The notes: generated by a model from the sequence alone, not told the origin. DNA of 64,000 nucleotides from Streptomyces spectabilis (GCF_008704795.1 NZ_CP023690.1:5776501-5840500), one strand, 5' to 3'. Shown: positions 1 to 9,554, numbered from the stretch's first letter. Translations and numbers: made by a program.

Positions 1-554
1 TGGCCAAGGACGCCGTGGACGAGGCGGTGCACGGTCTGGACCAGCGCGTCGCGGAGTGCGTCACGGAGGACATCCCCCTGGTCGGCGCCGAGGGCTACCG
101 CGCGCTGTGGAACGCCCGCGCGGGCATCGCCGCGCGCACCGGACTCCACGTGGTGCGCGTGGAACACCTGTTGAACCGCTACGGCTCGCTGGCCGAAGAG
201 GTCATCGAGCTGATCGAGGGCGATGCCTCGCTCGGCGCCCCGCTGCACGCGGCCGAGGACTATCTGCGCGCCGAGATCGTCTACGCCGCGTCGCACGAGG
301 GCGCCCGGCACCTGGACGACGTGCTCACCCGCCGCACCCGCATCTCCATCGAGACCTTCGACCGGGGCACGCGCAGCGCCCGCGAGTGCGCCGAGCTGAT
401 GGCGCCCGTGCTCGGCTGGGACAAGGACCAGGTCGAGCGCGAGGTCCAGCACTACGAGAAGCGGGTGGAGGCCGAGCGCGAGTCCCAGCGCCAGCCGGAC
501 GACCTGACGGCGGACGCGGCCCGCCTCGGGGCGCCGGACATCGTGCCGCTTTAG
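1..554 (+). CDS. glpD: Glycerol-3-phosphate dehydrogenase, C-terminal part (partial)
   Basis: This is the 3' end of a gene that begins before the window; the open frame runs in from base 3 (codons in frame 3) to a TAG stop at 552-554. About 183 residues are visible. They match the C-terminal helical domain of bacterial FAD-dependent glycerol-3-phosphate dehydrogenase (DAO_C type): segments such as NRYGSLAEEVIELI, LRAEIVYAASHEGARHLDDVLTRRTR and ELMAPVLGWD are characteristic of GlpD. The family oxidises sn-glycerol 3-phosphate to dihydroxyacetone phosphate at the membrane, passing electrons to quinone. The FAD-binding N-terminus is outside the window and cannot be checked. The gene is followed by 229 bases and then the kinase cluster on the same strand; no strong terminator is obvious between them. 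Confidence 0.9.
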   Translation, partial: AKDAVDEAVHGLDQRVAECVTEDIPLVGAEGYRALWNARAGIAARTGLHVVRVEHLLNRYGSLAEEVIELIEGDASLGAPLHAAEDYLRAEIVYAASHEGARHLDDVLTRRTRISIETFDRGTRSARECAELMAPVLGWDKDQVEREVQHYEKRVEAERESQRQPDDLTADAARLGAPDIVPL

Positions 555-712
555 GGCGCGAGCCCGGACTTGTCAAGGAAGGACACGCCAGAGATCGGAT
601 GGTTTGACCGGAGCGGGGTGGCCAAGGGGGGTATGGCCAGGGAGGTTTGGGGTGGTGCGCAGGGGTTCGCGTGGCGACGAAGTCCACCATGTGGGACATC
701 CGACCCGCGGCG

Positions 713-739
713 TTGACCGGTCCACGGGTGAGGGACAAT
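713..739 (+). promoter_or_regulatory. Putative promoter of the first kinase gene
   Basis: A TTGACC box (713-718) and a GACAAT box (734-739) are separated by 15 bases and lie 45 bases upstream of the ATG at 784. The spacing is a little short for a HrdB-type promoter. The early transcribed region contains GGCTCTGTCAG (743-753), a motif repeated just after the probable -10 box of the third kinase gene (6107-6117). Confidence 0.4.
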
Positions 740-783
740 GAAGGCTCTGTCAGGGCTGGTTGTGCGGGTAGTTGAGGGGACGC

Positions 784-3006
784 ATGTCGGAGGCGGAGCA
801 GACGGGCGGGGCCCGTCAGGATCAGAGCGCGCGTCTCCTCGCGGGCCGGTATCGGCTCGGTGACGTGCTCGGCCGGGGCGGCATGGGCACGGTCTGGCGG
901 GCGAAGGACGAGACGCTGGGCCGCACGGTCGCCGTGAAGGAGCTGCGCTTCCCGTCGAGCATCGACGAGGAGGAGAAGCGGCGCCTCATCACCCGCACCC
1001 TCCGCGAGGCCAAGGCGATCGCCCGGATCCGTAACACCGGCGCGGTGACGGTCTATGACGTGGTCGACGAGGACGACCGCCCGTGGATCGTGATGGAGCT
1101 GGTCGAGGGCAAGTCCCTCGCCGAGGCCGTCCGTGAGGACGGGCTGCTCACGCCGCGGCGCGCGGCCGAGGTCGGGCTCGCCGTGCTCGACGTGCTGCGT
1201 TCCGCGCACCGCGAGGGCATCCTGCACCGCGACGTGAAGCCGTCCAACGTCCTCATCGCCGAGGACGGCCGGGTGGTCCTCACCGACTTCGGCATCGCCC
1301 AGGTCGAGGGCGACCCGTCCATCACCTCGACGGGCATGCTCGTCGGCGCTCCCTCGTACATCTCGCCGGAGCGGGCGCGCGGCCACAAGCCCGGCCCCGC
1401 GGCCGACATGTGGTCGCTCGGCGGGCTCATCTACGCGGCGGTGGAGGGCGTGCCGCCGTACGACAAGGGCTCGGCCATCGCGACGCTCACCGCCGTCATG
1501 ACCGAGGCGGTCGAACCTCCGCAGAACGCGGGCCCGTTGCTGGAGAAGGTCATCTACGGCCTCCTCGCCAAGGACCCCGAGCAGCGGCTCGACGACGGCA
1601 GCGCGCGGGCGCTGCTCCTGGAAGTGATCAACGCCCCGGACAGCTCGGTGGACAAGCGCCCCGAGGACCCGGCGGACGCCACGAAGGTCGTGCCCCTGCC
1701 GCCGGTGCCCGCGCAGGCGCCCGGAAGCTCCGGCGGCCGCAAGGGCGAGGAGGCCGCGGAGCGGCTGAAGGGCGCGTTCCGCTCGGTGCGCAAGAAGGCC
1801 GCCGCGGCGGCCGGTGGCGGTACGGCACTCGGCGGTTCGGCCACGGACCGGGGCACCGGCAGCGGCACACCCGCGACGGGCAACCCGGCCGGAGGCGCGA
1901 CCGGGGCGTCGGGCGCCGGAGCGGTCACTTCGGGGAACCGTACGACGGGGACGGGTACGGGCTCGGGCTCGGGCAGGGGCGAGCGCGCCTCCGGCGGTGG
2001 TGCCGGTGCGCCGGCGCGGGCCGTGACCGGCTCGGCGGCGACCCGTGTCACCGCGACGGGCCACGGCGCGGGCATCGGTTCCGGAGCCGGCACTGGCGCC
2101 GGTGTCGGTGCTGGTGCCGGTGCCGGAATGAACTCCTCCGCTATGGGCGGTGGTTCCCCGCAGGGCGCCCGCGTCCCCGCCCAGCCCGGCACTCCGCCCG
2201 GGACGCCGCCCAGACCGCCCGCCAGGGCGCCGCTCACGGACGTGGTGCCCCGGCGCACGCTGGTGATCATCGCGGTGGTCGTCCTGCTCGCCGTGCTCGG
2301 CACGGTGCTCGCCTTCGCGCTCAACGGCGACGAGAGCGGCAAGGGCGGCAAGGGCGGCGACACCTCGGCCTCCAGCGGCGCGAGCGCGGGCGGCGAGGGC
2401 AAGGGCAAGGACACGGACGAGGAGAAGTCCGGCGGATCCGGCCCGGGCAAGGACGACGGCGCCAAGGGCGACCAGGGCAAGGGCGAAGGCCAGGGCTCCG
2501 GCAAGGACGACGGCGCGGGCCAGGGCGCACCCATCGGCGGGGACGGCAAGGAGAAGGACAAGGGCAAGGGTGACGCCGCCGAGACGACGCACAAGCACCC
2601 GCAGGGCTTCTCGATCGGGCTGCCCAAGGGCTGGAAGTTCAAGTCCACGGACCGCGCGGGCGCGCGCTTCGCGGGACCGGACGGCCAGCGGCTGCTCGTC
2701 GGCTGGACCACGACGCCCAAGGACAACCCGGTGGCGGACTGGAAGTACCAGGAGTCGTTCATGCGCCGGGCGGAGTACAAGCGGCTCCGAATAGAGAAGG
2801 TGGACTTCCGCGGCTGGCTCACGGCCGACTGGGAGTTCACCTATGTCGACGGCGGCACCAAGTACCGCTCGGTGGACCGCGGCTTCGTGGTCAACGGCGG
2901 TCTCGGCTACGGACTGATGTACACGGCGAAGGCCGGGGACTGGGGCGGTGACCAGCGCCGGGAAACCTGGCGGACGTTCACGCGCACGTTCGAGCCCAAG
3001 AAGTGA
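784..3006 (+). CDS. Membrane Ser/Thr protein kinase with extracytoplasmic domain (kinase 1)
   Basis: A 740-residue Hanks-type Ser/Thr kinase. The catalytic domain covers about residues 20-285 and is intact: glycine loop GRGGMG (about 30), AVKE lysine (about 50), HRDVKPSN with the catalytic Asp at about 150, DFG at about 168, and an SPER substitution for APE. A long Gly/Ala/Ser/Thr-rich linker (about 285-490) leads to one membrane segment (about 493-513, VIIAVVVLLAVLGTVLAFAL). A charged Gly/Lys/Asp-rich stretch follows, then an external domain of about 130 residues (GFSIGLPKGW ... DWEFTYVDGG) with counterparts in the neighbouring kinases. There are no PASTA repeats, so it is not a PknB-type cell-wall kinase. 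The ATG at 784 is preferred to the in-frame TTG at 772 because AGGGGA at 775-780 can serve it. It is the first gene of a run of six paralogs. The ligand is unknown. Confidence 0.92.
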   Translation: MSEAEQTGGARQDQSARLLAGRYRLGDVLGRGGMGTVWRAKDETLGRTVAVKELRFPSSIDEEEKRRLITRTLREAKAIARIRNTGAVTVYDVVDEDDRPWIVMELVEGKSLAEAVREDGLLTPRRAAEVGLAVLDVLRSAHREGILHRDVKPSNVLIAEDGRVVLTDFGIAQVEGDPSITSTGMLVGAPSYISPERARGHKPGPAADMWSLGGLIYAAVEGVPPYDKGSAIATLTAVMTEAVEPPQNAGPLLEKVIYGLLAKDPEQRLDDGSARALLLEVINAPDSSVDKRPEDPADATKVVPLPPVPAQAPGSSGGRKGEEAAERLKGAFRSVRKKAAAAAGGGTALGGSATDRGTGSGTPATGNPAGGATGASGAGAVTSGNRTTGTGTGSGSGRGERASGGGAGAPARAVTGSAATRVTATGHGAGIGSGAGTGAGVGAGAGAGMNSSAMGGGSPQGARVPAQPGTPPGTPPRPPARAPLTDVVPRRTLVIIAVVVLLAVLGTVLAFALNGDESGKGGKGGDTSASSGASAGGEGKGKDTDEEKSGGSGPGKDDGAKGDQGKGEGQGSGKDDGAGQGAPIGGDGKEKDKGKGDAAETTHKHPQGFSIGLPKGWKFKSTDRAGARFAGPDGQRLLVGWTTTPKDNPVADWKYQESFMRRAEYKRLRIEKVDFRGWLTADWEFTYVDGGTKYRSVDRGFVVNGGLGYGLMYTAKAGDWGGDQRRETWRTFTRTFEPKK

Positions 3007-3047
3007 CCCGAGCAGTGACCCAAGAAGTGACCCGAGAAGTGAGCCGG
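3003..3047 (+). repeat. 12-base tandem repeat across the kinase 1 stop codon
   Basis: Three and three-quarter copies of a 12-base unit (GTGACCCGAGCA, GTGACCCAAGAA, GTGACCCGAGAA, GTGAGCCGG) begin at the last coding base of kinase 1. Each unit carries a TGA in the same frame, so the gene ends in a series of in-phase stops. It is probably a replication-slippage product. Confidence 0.85.
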
Positions 3048-3194
3048 AACCGGTGGTTGACGATCCGGTGAGATCTGGCATCCCGTCAATACGGCCCGGC
3101 CTGGAGACGTATCGTGAGTGCTTGCGGAGGGTAAGCAAGCGCAACGAGCCGTAAAACGAACGGAATTGACCACCGGGCGGTTGGGGGAGGCATC

Positions 3195-5831
3195 GTGGAC
3201 GACTATGCGGGACGGGTGCTCGCCGACCGCTACCGCCTGCCGCTGCCCCCGACCGATGAGTACGAGTTCGCCGAGACCCGCGCCTTCGACACCTACAGCG
3301 GCCAGGAAGTCCTGGTCAGGCAGGTTCCCCTGCCCGAGGTCGTCGAGGCGGAAGTGGTCGGCGACGAGGGCTACGGCGACGGCGACCTGAGTGACGTCCT
3401 GCCCGGCGGGCTGCCCGAGGGCTTCAGGAGCGCGGGCTCCGGCGCGCGGACCCCTCGGCGCCCCGGCGCGCGGGCCACGCGCAGGCCCAGCGACCCCGCC
3501 GTGCGCCGGGCCGTCGAGGCCGCCCAGGCCGCCGCGCGCATCCCCGACCACCCGCGTCTGGACCAGGTCTTCGACGTGTTCGCGGAGGACGGCTCGCTGT
3601 GGATAGTGAGCGAGCTGGTGGCGGCCCGGCCGCTCGCGGCGCTGCTCGCCGACCAACCGCTGAACCCGTTCCGCGCGGCGGAGGTCGCCGCCGACGTCGT
3701 GACCGCGCTGCGCGTGCTGCACGCGCACGGCTGGGTCCACCGGAACATCACCGCGCGCACGGTGCTCGTCTGCGACGACGGACGCGTGCTGCTCACGGGG
3801 CTCGCGGCGGGCGCGGCGGAAGAGGCCCTGTGCGGGTACGACCCGCGGCCCGAGGGCGAGGACTTCTCCGGCTTCACGGAGCCCGTGGGCGCGCTCGCGG
3901 ACGAGGAGGCCCGGGGCGTGGAGGCGGCCCCGGAGCCCGCGTACGAGCCGGACCCGCCCTACGCGTCGGATCCGCCGTACGCGTCGGACACGCCGTACGC
4001 GGCCGACACGTACGAGCCGGACGCCGCGTACGAGAGTGATCCCGCGTACGAGCCGGATGCCCGGCCCGCGCCCGACTACGAGTCCGACCTGCGGGCGGCG
4101 CGCGCCGGTGCGATCGCGGCGTACCGCGCGGGTGCGGCACGGGCGGCGGCCCAGGTCGGCGAAGTGAGCGAGGCGGACGCCGGAAGCGCCACCGGCCGCA
4201 TCGCGGACCCGTACGGCGTGCACGGCGGCCGCGAGACCTACGGCAACGGCAGGGGCGCGCGGGAGGGCTGGGGCAGCGAAGGGCGCAAGCAGTGGCACGG
4301 TGCCGTGCCGCGTGGCGGAGCGCCCGCGCAGGGCGAATCCGCGTCCCCGAGCCTGGCCAAGCGATCGGCGCCCCCGCAGCGGCAGGCCCCTCCGGACGAC
4401 GACGCGTACGACACCTACGACAGGAACGACAGGAGCGGCGATCCGGACGGGCATGCCCTCAGCGGCCGTTGGGACGACCCCGCAGCCGAGCGGCGCCCCC
4501 GGCGCGGCCCCACCACCGCGCTCGCCGCCGAGCGGGCCCGGCACGCGCGGATGACCGTCGTCGGCGCGGTCACCGAGCGCTGGGCCCCCGAGCAGGCCGG
4601 TCCCGTGCACGAGAACTGGCAGCTCGCCGCGCCCATCGGGCCCGCCACCGACCTGTGGGCGCTCGGCGCGCTGCTCTTCCGCGCCGTCCAGGGGCACGCG
4701 CCGTATCCCGAGGAAAGCACCGCCGAGCTGGTGCAGATGGTGTGCGCGGAGCCGCCCGCGTTCGCCGAGGAGTGCGGGCCGCTGCGGCCGGTCGTGGAGT
4801 CGCTGCTGCGTCAGGACCCGACCGAGCGCATCGACTTCGAGGAGCTGAGCGGCTGGCTGCGCTCCCTGGTGCGGTCGGCGCCGGAGCCGGACGCGGGCGT
4901 GCACGTGGTCCCGGCACCGCCGTACGACGGCGGCAGGCTGCCCGTCGTGCGCCGCCGGGGCGAGGTCGTGCGCAAGCGGCGCCCGCCCGCGCCGGTCGCC
5001 ACGGGCCACGGCCACGGCCGCCACAAGCGCGGCCGTGAGCACGTCAGGGACACCAGGCCGGTGCGGGCGCCCCGGCCCGAGCGGGAGCCGCGCCCCGCGC
5101 AGGGGCCGCGTTCGCTGGGCCGGGTGCTGCTCCTGGTGATCCTCGCGGGGCTCGTGGCCGCGGTCACGTACGCGATGCTGTTCATGCCCAAGGCCGACGA
5201 GAACGAGGGGGCGGGGCGCACCGGGAACGCGGGCGAGTCCAGCACCGCCCCGGACGACCGCCCCGCCGGGGACGGCAAGCCGGGCGACGGCAAGGGCCAG
5301 GACGGCGGGGCGGGCGAGTCGCCGGACGGCGAGGAGAGCCCCCGTTCGCAGGAGCCGCAGACCACCGCGTCCGACCTGGCGCCAGGCTTCACGCTGCGCA
5401 AGGACACGGAGGGCTTCCGCGTCGCCGTGGCCAGCGGCTGGCAGCGCACGCCCATGAACGGCCGGGAGCAAGTGCTCTACACCCACGGCAAGTTCGAGCT
5501 CCTCGTCGTTCCGGGCCGGGACAGCACCGGTGAGTACGGCACGGACCCGATGAAGTACCAGAAGGAGGACGAGCGCGAACTCCAGCCGTTCCGCGACTCG
5601 TCCTGGGCCACGTCCAGCGGGATGCGCCGGGTCGACGTGGGCGGCCGTGCCATGGCGGAGGGCCAGTTCACCTGGCAGAGCTCCGACGGCACGGAGGTCT
5701 TCGTCCGCAATCTGGTGCTGATCGCGGACGGCAAGTACCACGTGGTGCAGGTGCGCGGCCCGGAGGCCGAGCGGGACGAGGTGGACCGGCTGTACGAGCA
5801 GGCGTCGAAGTCGTACCAGGCCGCGGGCTGA
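3195..5831 (+). CDS. Membrane pseudokinase paralog with long insertion (kinase 2)
   Basis: An 878-residue protein with the same plan as its neighbours but with a degenerate catalytic core. No glycine loop is recognisable. The lysine strand reads VLVRQVPL, so the usual VAVKE lysine is replaced by Arg. The catalytic loop is HRNITARTV (about residues 182-190), so the catalytic Asp is Asn. The DFG motif is replaced by TGLAAG. An insertion of roughly 260 residues replaces the activation segment; it contains YEPDPPYASDPPYASD-type repeats. The C-lobe resumes at WAPEQ and PATDLWALGALLFRAVQG. One membrane helix (about 644-664) precedes an external domain (GFTLRKDTEGFRVAVASGW ... EGQFTWQSSDG) like that of kinase 1. 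The GTG start at 3195 has GGGGGAGG at 3183-3190. A scaffolding or allosteric role for the other kinases is inference. Confidence 0.88.
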   Translation: MDDYAGRVLADRYRLPLPPTDEYEFAETRAFDTYSGQEVLVRQVPLPEVVEAEVVGDEGYGDGDLSDVLPGGLPEGFRSAGSGARTPRRPGARATRRPSDPAVRRAVEAAQAAARIPDHPRLDQVFDVFAEDGSLWIVSELVAARPLAALLADQPLNPFRAAEVAADVVTALRVLHAHGWVHRNITARTVLVCDDGRVLLTGLAAGAAEEALCGYDPRPEGEDFSGFTEPVGALADEEARGVEAAPEPAYEPDPPYASDPPYASDTPYAADTYEPDAAYESDPAYEPDARPAPDYESDLRAARAGAIAAYRAGAARAAAQVGEVSEADAGSATGRIADPYGVHGGRETYGNGRGAREGWGSEGRKQWHGAVPRGGAPAQGESASPSLAKRSAPPQRQAPPDDDAYDTYDRNDRSGDPDGHALSGRWDDPAAERRPRRGPTTALAAERARHARMTVVGAVTERWAPEQAGPVHENWQLAAPIGPATDLWALGALLFRAVQGHAPYPEESTAELVQMVCAEPPAFAEECGPLRPVVESLLRQDPTERIDFEELSGWLRSLVRSAPEPDAGVHVVPAPPYDGGRLPVVRRRGEVVRKRRPPAPVATGHGHGRHKRGREHVRDTRPVRAPRPEREPRPAQGPRSLGRVLLLVILAGLVAAVTYAMLFMPKADENEGAGRTGNAGESSTAPDDRPAGDGKPGDGKGQDGGAGESPDGEESPRSQEPQTTASDLAPGFTLRKDTEGFRVAVASGWQRTPMNGREQVLYTHGKFELLVVPGRDSTGEYGTDPMKYQKEDERELQPFRDSSWATSSGMRRVDVGGRAMAEGQFTWQSSDGTEVFVRNLVLIADGKYHVVQVRGPEAERDEVDRLYEQASKSYQAAG

Positions 5832-5955
5832 CCGCGCCGCCACCTCGCACCGCGCCGCCCCGCCGCCCCGCCGCCTCGCACCGCGCCGCCCCGCCGCCTC
5901 GCACCGCGTCGCCGCACACCGCACCGAGCCGCCGCCGCACACCGCTCCAGCCGCC
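5832..5955 (+). repeat. Low-complexity GCC-rich imperfect repeats between kinases 2 and 3
   Basis: After the kinase 2 stop the sequence is a chain of imperfect repeats built on CCGCCTCGCACCGCGCCGCC. The 321-base gap up to the next start (6153) contains no convincing gene. A possible -10 box TACCCT lies at 6100-6105, followed by the shared motif GGCTCTGTCAG at 6107-6117. Confidence 0.6.
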
Positions 5956-6152
5956 CGCGGCGGACACAATCGGAAGTGGCTCTTCCGGACGCGGGGGTAA
6001 TGCGGCGAATCGCGGGGGAACGGCGAAGAAGCGGAGCCGCATGCGTCACAGTGCGGCTTCCGGCCACCCCCTCCCGTTCCCTGCCTCCCCGCGCCTCCTT
6101 ACCCTTGGCTCTGTCAGAACCTGGGCCCTGTCAAGACCAACTGCGGGGGAAC

Positions 6153-7718
6153 GTGAATCAGATGCAGGGCCTGCTCCTCGCCGGCCGCTACCGGCTCGGT
6201 GAGTCCATCGGTAGCGGCGGCATGGGGCGGGTATGGCGCGCGCGGGACGAGGTGCTGCACCGGGCCGTCGCCGTCAAGGAACTGACGGCCGCCCAGTGGG
6301 TGCAGGAGGCCGACCGCGCGGTCCTGCTGACCCGCACGCAGACGGAGGCGCGGGCCCAGGCGCAGATCAACCACTCCGCCGTCGTCACCGTCCACGACGT
6401 GCTCGAATACGACGACCGGCCGTGGATCGTGATGGAGCTGGTCGAGGGCCGCTCGCTCGCCGACGCCGTCAAGGAACAGGGCCGCGTCGAGGCGCGCGAG
6501 GCCGCCCGCATCGGCCTGTGGGTGCTGCGCGCCCTGCGCGCCGCGCACACCGCGGGCGTCCTGCACCGCGACATCAAGCCGGGCAACGTACTGCTCTCGA
6601 ACGACGGCCGGGTGCTGCTCACCGACTTCGGGATCGCGGCGATCGAGGGCGACAAGACCATCACCCGCACCGGCGAAGTGGTGGGGTCCGTCGACTATCT
6701 GGCGCCCGAGCGGGTCAGCGGCGCCAACCCCGGCCCCGCGGCCGACCTGTGGGCGCTCGGCGCGACGCTGTACACGGCGGTGGAGGGCACCTCGCCGTTC
6801 CGCCGCACCTCACCGCTCGGCACCATGCAGGCCGTGGTGACGGAGGAGCCCGCCCCCGCCGCGCACGCCGGTGCCCTCGGCCCCGTCATCGCCGCCCTGC
6901 TGCGCAAGGACCCGGCCGCGCGGCCGAGCGCGGACGAGGCGGAGCAGATGCTCGCGGAGGCCGCGGACGGCCGGCGCCCCAGTGCGGCGCAGGCGTACGT
7001 ACCGACGCGGACCAACCAGCTGCCGCCGCCCGCGACTCCGCGGCCCGCGACCGCGCCGCAGCCCGCGACGGCGCCGCAACCGGCCCCCGCGGCGCCCGGG
7101 CCGAGGCGCTGGATCCGACGGCTCGCGCTGGTCGCCGCGGCGGCGCTGCTCGGCGGCGGCGCGGTGTTCGGGTACGTGCAGTACGAAGGCGACGGCGGTG
7201 GCCGCCCCCGCGCCGAGGCCGGTGAGGAGAAGGACGGCAAGGGCGGCAAGGACGGTGACAAGGTTGTCGGGGGCATCCCCGCCGACTGGGTGCCGGTGCG
7301 CGACGCCGAGGGCTTCAGCCTGATGCTGCCCAAGGGCTGGTCGCGGCGCGTGGACGGCAACCAGATCGACTACACGCCGGACAACGGCCGTCACTTCGTC
7401 CGCATCGCCGTCGACCGCAGCCCGGACTTCGACACCCCCTACGCCCACCAGGTCGATCTGGAACGGCAGCTCAAGCTGCCCGACTACCAACGCCTGCACC
7501 TGAACTCCAACACCTTCCGCGACCGGCCGGGCGCGCTGTGGGAGTTCAGCTGGACGGCGGGCTCGAACGACACCACCAAGGGCCCGCGGCACGCCATCTC
7601 GCAGTCGTACATCAGCCGGGACGGTGTCGAGTACGTGATCTACATGTCGGCGCCCGAGGAGGGGTGGGACAAGACGCGGGAGCAGTTCGACGCGGTGCTG
7701 CGGGGCTGGCGGACCTGA
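6153..7718 (+). CDS. Membrane Ser/Thr protein kinase (kinase 3)
   Basis: A 521-residue kinase with all catalytic motifs: GSGGMGRVW glycine loop, AVKE, HRDIKPGN (catalytic Asp about 140), DFG, and LAPER in the APE position. The Pro/Ala/Thr linker is short, followed by one membrane segment (about 322-344) and an external domain (GFSLMLPKGW ... ALWEFSWTAG ... YVIYMSAPEEGW) that aligns by eye with those of kinases 1, 2 and 4. The start is taken as GTG 6153, directly after GGGGGA (6145-6150); ATG 6162 in the same frame is possible. The frame stays open upstream to 5976, but that stretch has no kinase-like sequence. It has its own upstream gap of about 320 bases, so it may be transcribed separately from kinase 2. 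Confidence 0.92.
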   Translation: MNQMQGLLLAGRYRLGESIGSGGMGRVWRARDEVLHRAVAVKELTAAQWVQEADRAVLLTRTQTEARAQAQINHSAVVTVHDVLEYDDRPWIVMELVEGRSLADAVKEQGRVEAREAARIGLWVLRALRAAHTAGVLHRDIKPGNVLLSNDGRVLLTDFGIAAIEGDKTITRTGEVVGSVDYLAPERVSGANPGPAADLWALGATLYTAVEGTSPFRRTSPLGTMQAVVTEEPAPAAHAGALGPVIAALLRKDPAARPSADEAEQMLAEAADGRRPSAAQAYVPTRTNQLPPPATPRPATAPQPATAPQPAPAAPGPRRWIRRLALVAAAALLGGGAVFGYVQYEGDGGGRPRAEAGEEKDGKGGKDGDKVVGGIPADWVPVRDAEGFSLMLPKGWSRRVDGNQIDYTPDNGRHFVRIAVDRSPDFDTPYAHQVDLERQLKLPDYQRLHLNSNTFRDRPGALWEFSWTAGSNDTTKGPRHAISQSYISRDGVEYVIYMSAPEEGWDKTREQFDAVLRGWRT

Positions 7719-7862
7719 CCGCTCCACCCCGCCGCGCGAGCGCCCCCCGCCCGCCGTACGCGCCGCTCGCGTACGCCGCGCGGGCGGCCTGAACTGGCCG
7801 GTCTCCGGCCCCACCTGCGGCGGCCCGGATCGATGGCCACACCTCTGGGGCATGATGGCCGC

Positions 7863-9554
7863 ATGGGGAGCCTGGGTGACAGCACCCGTGTGATCGCCGG
7901 TCGTTACCGCCTCGAAGCGCGGCTCGGCAGGGGCGGCATGGGTGTGGTGTGGCGGGCCAGTGACCAGCTCCTCGGCCGCCGGGTCGCCGTCAAGGAGCTC
8001 GCGGTCGACGAGACGCTCCCCGACGAGGAGGCCGCCCGGCAGCGCGAGCGCACCCTGCACGAGGCCCGGGCGGTGGCGCGCCTGCGGCATCCGCACATCG
8101 TGGTGGTGCACGACGTGGTCGTCCAGGACGGTCGCGCGTACCTCGTCATGGAGTACGTCGACGGAGGGTCACTCGCGGGGCGCATCGCCCGCTCGGGGCC
8201 GCTCGGCCCGCATGCGGCGGCCCGGGTCGGCCTCGATCTGCTCGGCGCGCTGCGCACCGCGCACGCCGCCGGGATCCTGCACCGCGATCTGAAGCCCGCG
8301 AACGTCCTCATCGAGGAGGCCACCGGGCGCGTCGTCCTCACGGATTTTGGAATCGCACAGGTCAGCGGGGCTACGACGCTCACCGAGAGCGGGTCTTTCG
8401 TCGGCTCGCCCGAGTACACCGCGCCGGAGCGGATGTCAGGCGAGCGGACCGGGCCCGCGTCCGACCTGTGGTCGCTCGGGGCACTGCTCGTGGCGGCGGT
8501 CAGCGGCGAGTCGCCCTTCCGCCGCGACTCGATCGGCGGGGTGCTGCACGCCGTCGTCTTCGACGAGATCCGCCCGCCGCCCGCCGCGGCGCCGATCGCG
8601 CCCGTCGTCCTCGGTCTGCTCGAACGCGACCCGGAGCGGCGGCTCGACGTGACCGCCGCCGAGCGGCTGCTGCGGGCGTACGTCGTGACCGGCACGATGC
8701 CGCGGCTCAACGGGGACCGGGCGGGCCCCGGCCTGCTGCCCGCCGCGTTACGGCCGGGCCGTCATCCGCCCACCCCGCGTGACCTGCCCAGATATCCGCG
8801 GACCAGGGCCGCGGTGCTGCTTCCGCTGCCGGCGGACCCCTACGAGCCGGAACCGTCCGGCGGGCAGCGGCGGCCGAACCGCCGCCAGGCCCGCACGATG
8901 CTCGTCGCCGCCCTCCTCGTGGCCGCCGTCGCGGGCGGCGCGGTCTCGGCCGCCGCGCTCCTGCTCGGCCGCGACGGCGAAGGGGAGGGGGGAAATCCGG
9001 CCACGTCGGCCACGCGGGACGTGCCCGGCACCGCGGCCACGAGCGCGCCGCGGCCCACGGCCACCTCCACGGTCACCAAGACGCCGGACTCCGTGCGGCC
9101 CTCCACGCCCGACGCCCCGCGCGGCTACCGCCTGGCGAAGGACCCGCGCGGCTTCGCGCTCGCCGTGCCCACGGGCTACCGGCGCACCACGGACGGGCCG
9201 CGCACCTACTACAGCTCCCCGGACGGCGCCTTCCGCGTCGGCATCGAGGCCGCGGACCCGGTGCCCGGCGGCCCGTTCGCCGCCCAGCGCCGCGCGCACG
9301 CCGACGGCCCCGAACGCAGCCCCGGCTACCGCGACGGACAGGTCACCGAGACCACGCGCAACGGCCGTCCCGCCGCGCTGCGGCAGTTCACCTGGGACGC
9401 CCCCGGCGCCGCCGACGACGCGCGGCGCACCTACGACCTGTGCTGGCAGGAGGGCGGGCGGATGTACGACGTGTGGGTGTCGGCGCCGCTGCCCGAAGCC
9501 GGGCAGGGGCGGCGGTACTTCGACACCGCGGTCGACACGTTCGTACGCCGCTGA
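7863..9554 (+). CDS. Membrane Ser/Thr protein kinase (kinase 4)
   Basis: A 563-residue Hanks-type kinase. Motifs seen: GRGGMGVVW, AVKE, HRDLKPAN (His about 140), DFGIAQ, TAPER. A linker of about 80 residues leads to one membrane helix (about 345-368, MLVAALLVAAVAGGAVSAAALLL), then a Thr/Pro-rich spacer and an external domain (GFALAVPTGYRR ... ALRQFTWDAPG ... MYDVWVSAP) of the type shared by the cluster. Two in-frame ATGs are possible, 7833 and 7863. I chose 7863 because it puts the start 13 codons before the conserved GRYRL, as in the other paralogs, but neither has a strong ribosome-binding site. The ligand and substrates are unknown. Confidence 0.9.
   Translation: MGSLGDSTRVIAGRYRLEARLGRGGMGVVWRASDQLLGRRVAVKELAVDETLPDEEAARQRERTLHEARAVARLRHPHIVVVHDVVVQDGRAYLVMEYVDGGSLAGRIARSGPLGPHAAARVGLDLLGALRTAHAAGILHRDLKPANVLIEEATGRVVLTDFGIAQVSGATTLTESGSFVGSPEYTAPERMSGERTGPASDLWSLGALLVAAVSGESPFRRDSIGGVLHAVVFDEIRPPPAAAPIAPVVLGLLERDPERRLDVTAAERLLRAYVVTGTMPRLNGDRAGPGLLPAALRPGRHPPTPRDLPRYPRTRAAVLLPLPADPYEPEPSGGQRRPNRRQARTMLVAALLVAAVAGGAVSAAALLLGRDGEGEGGNPATSATRDVPGTAATSAPRPTATSTVTKTPDSVRPSTPDAPRGYRLAKDPRGFALAVPTGYRRTTDGPRTYYSSPDGAFRVGIEAADPVPGGPFAAQRRAHADGPERSPGYRDGQVTETTRNGRPAALRQFTWDAPGAADDARRTYDLCWQEGGRMYDVWVSAPLPEAGQGRRYFDTAVDTFVRR

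Noticed and set aside
325..3144. Long minus-strand frames antisense to the kinase genes
   Set aside because: Low-complexity Arg/Ala/Gly/Pro translations without recognisable domains; the + strand frames contain complete kinase motifs.
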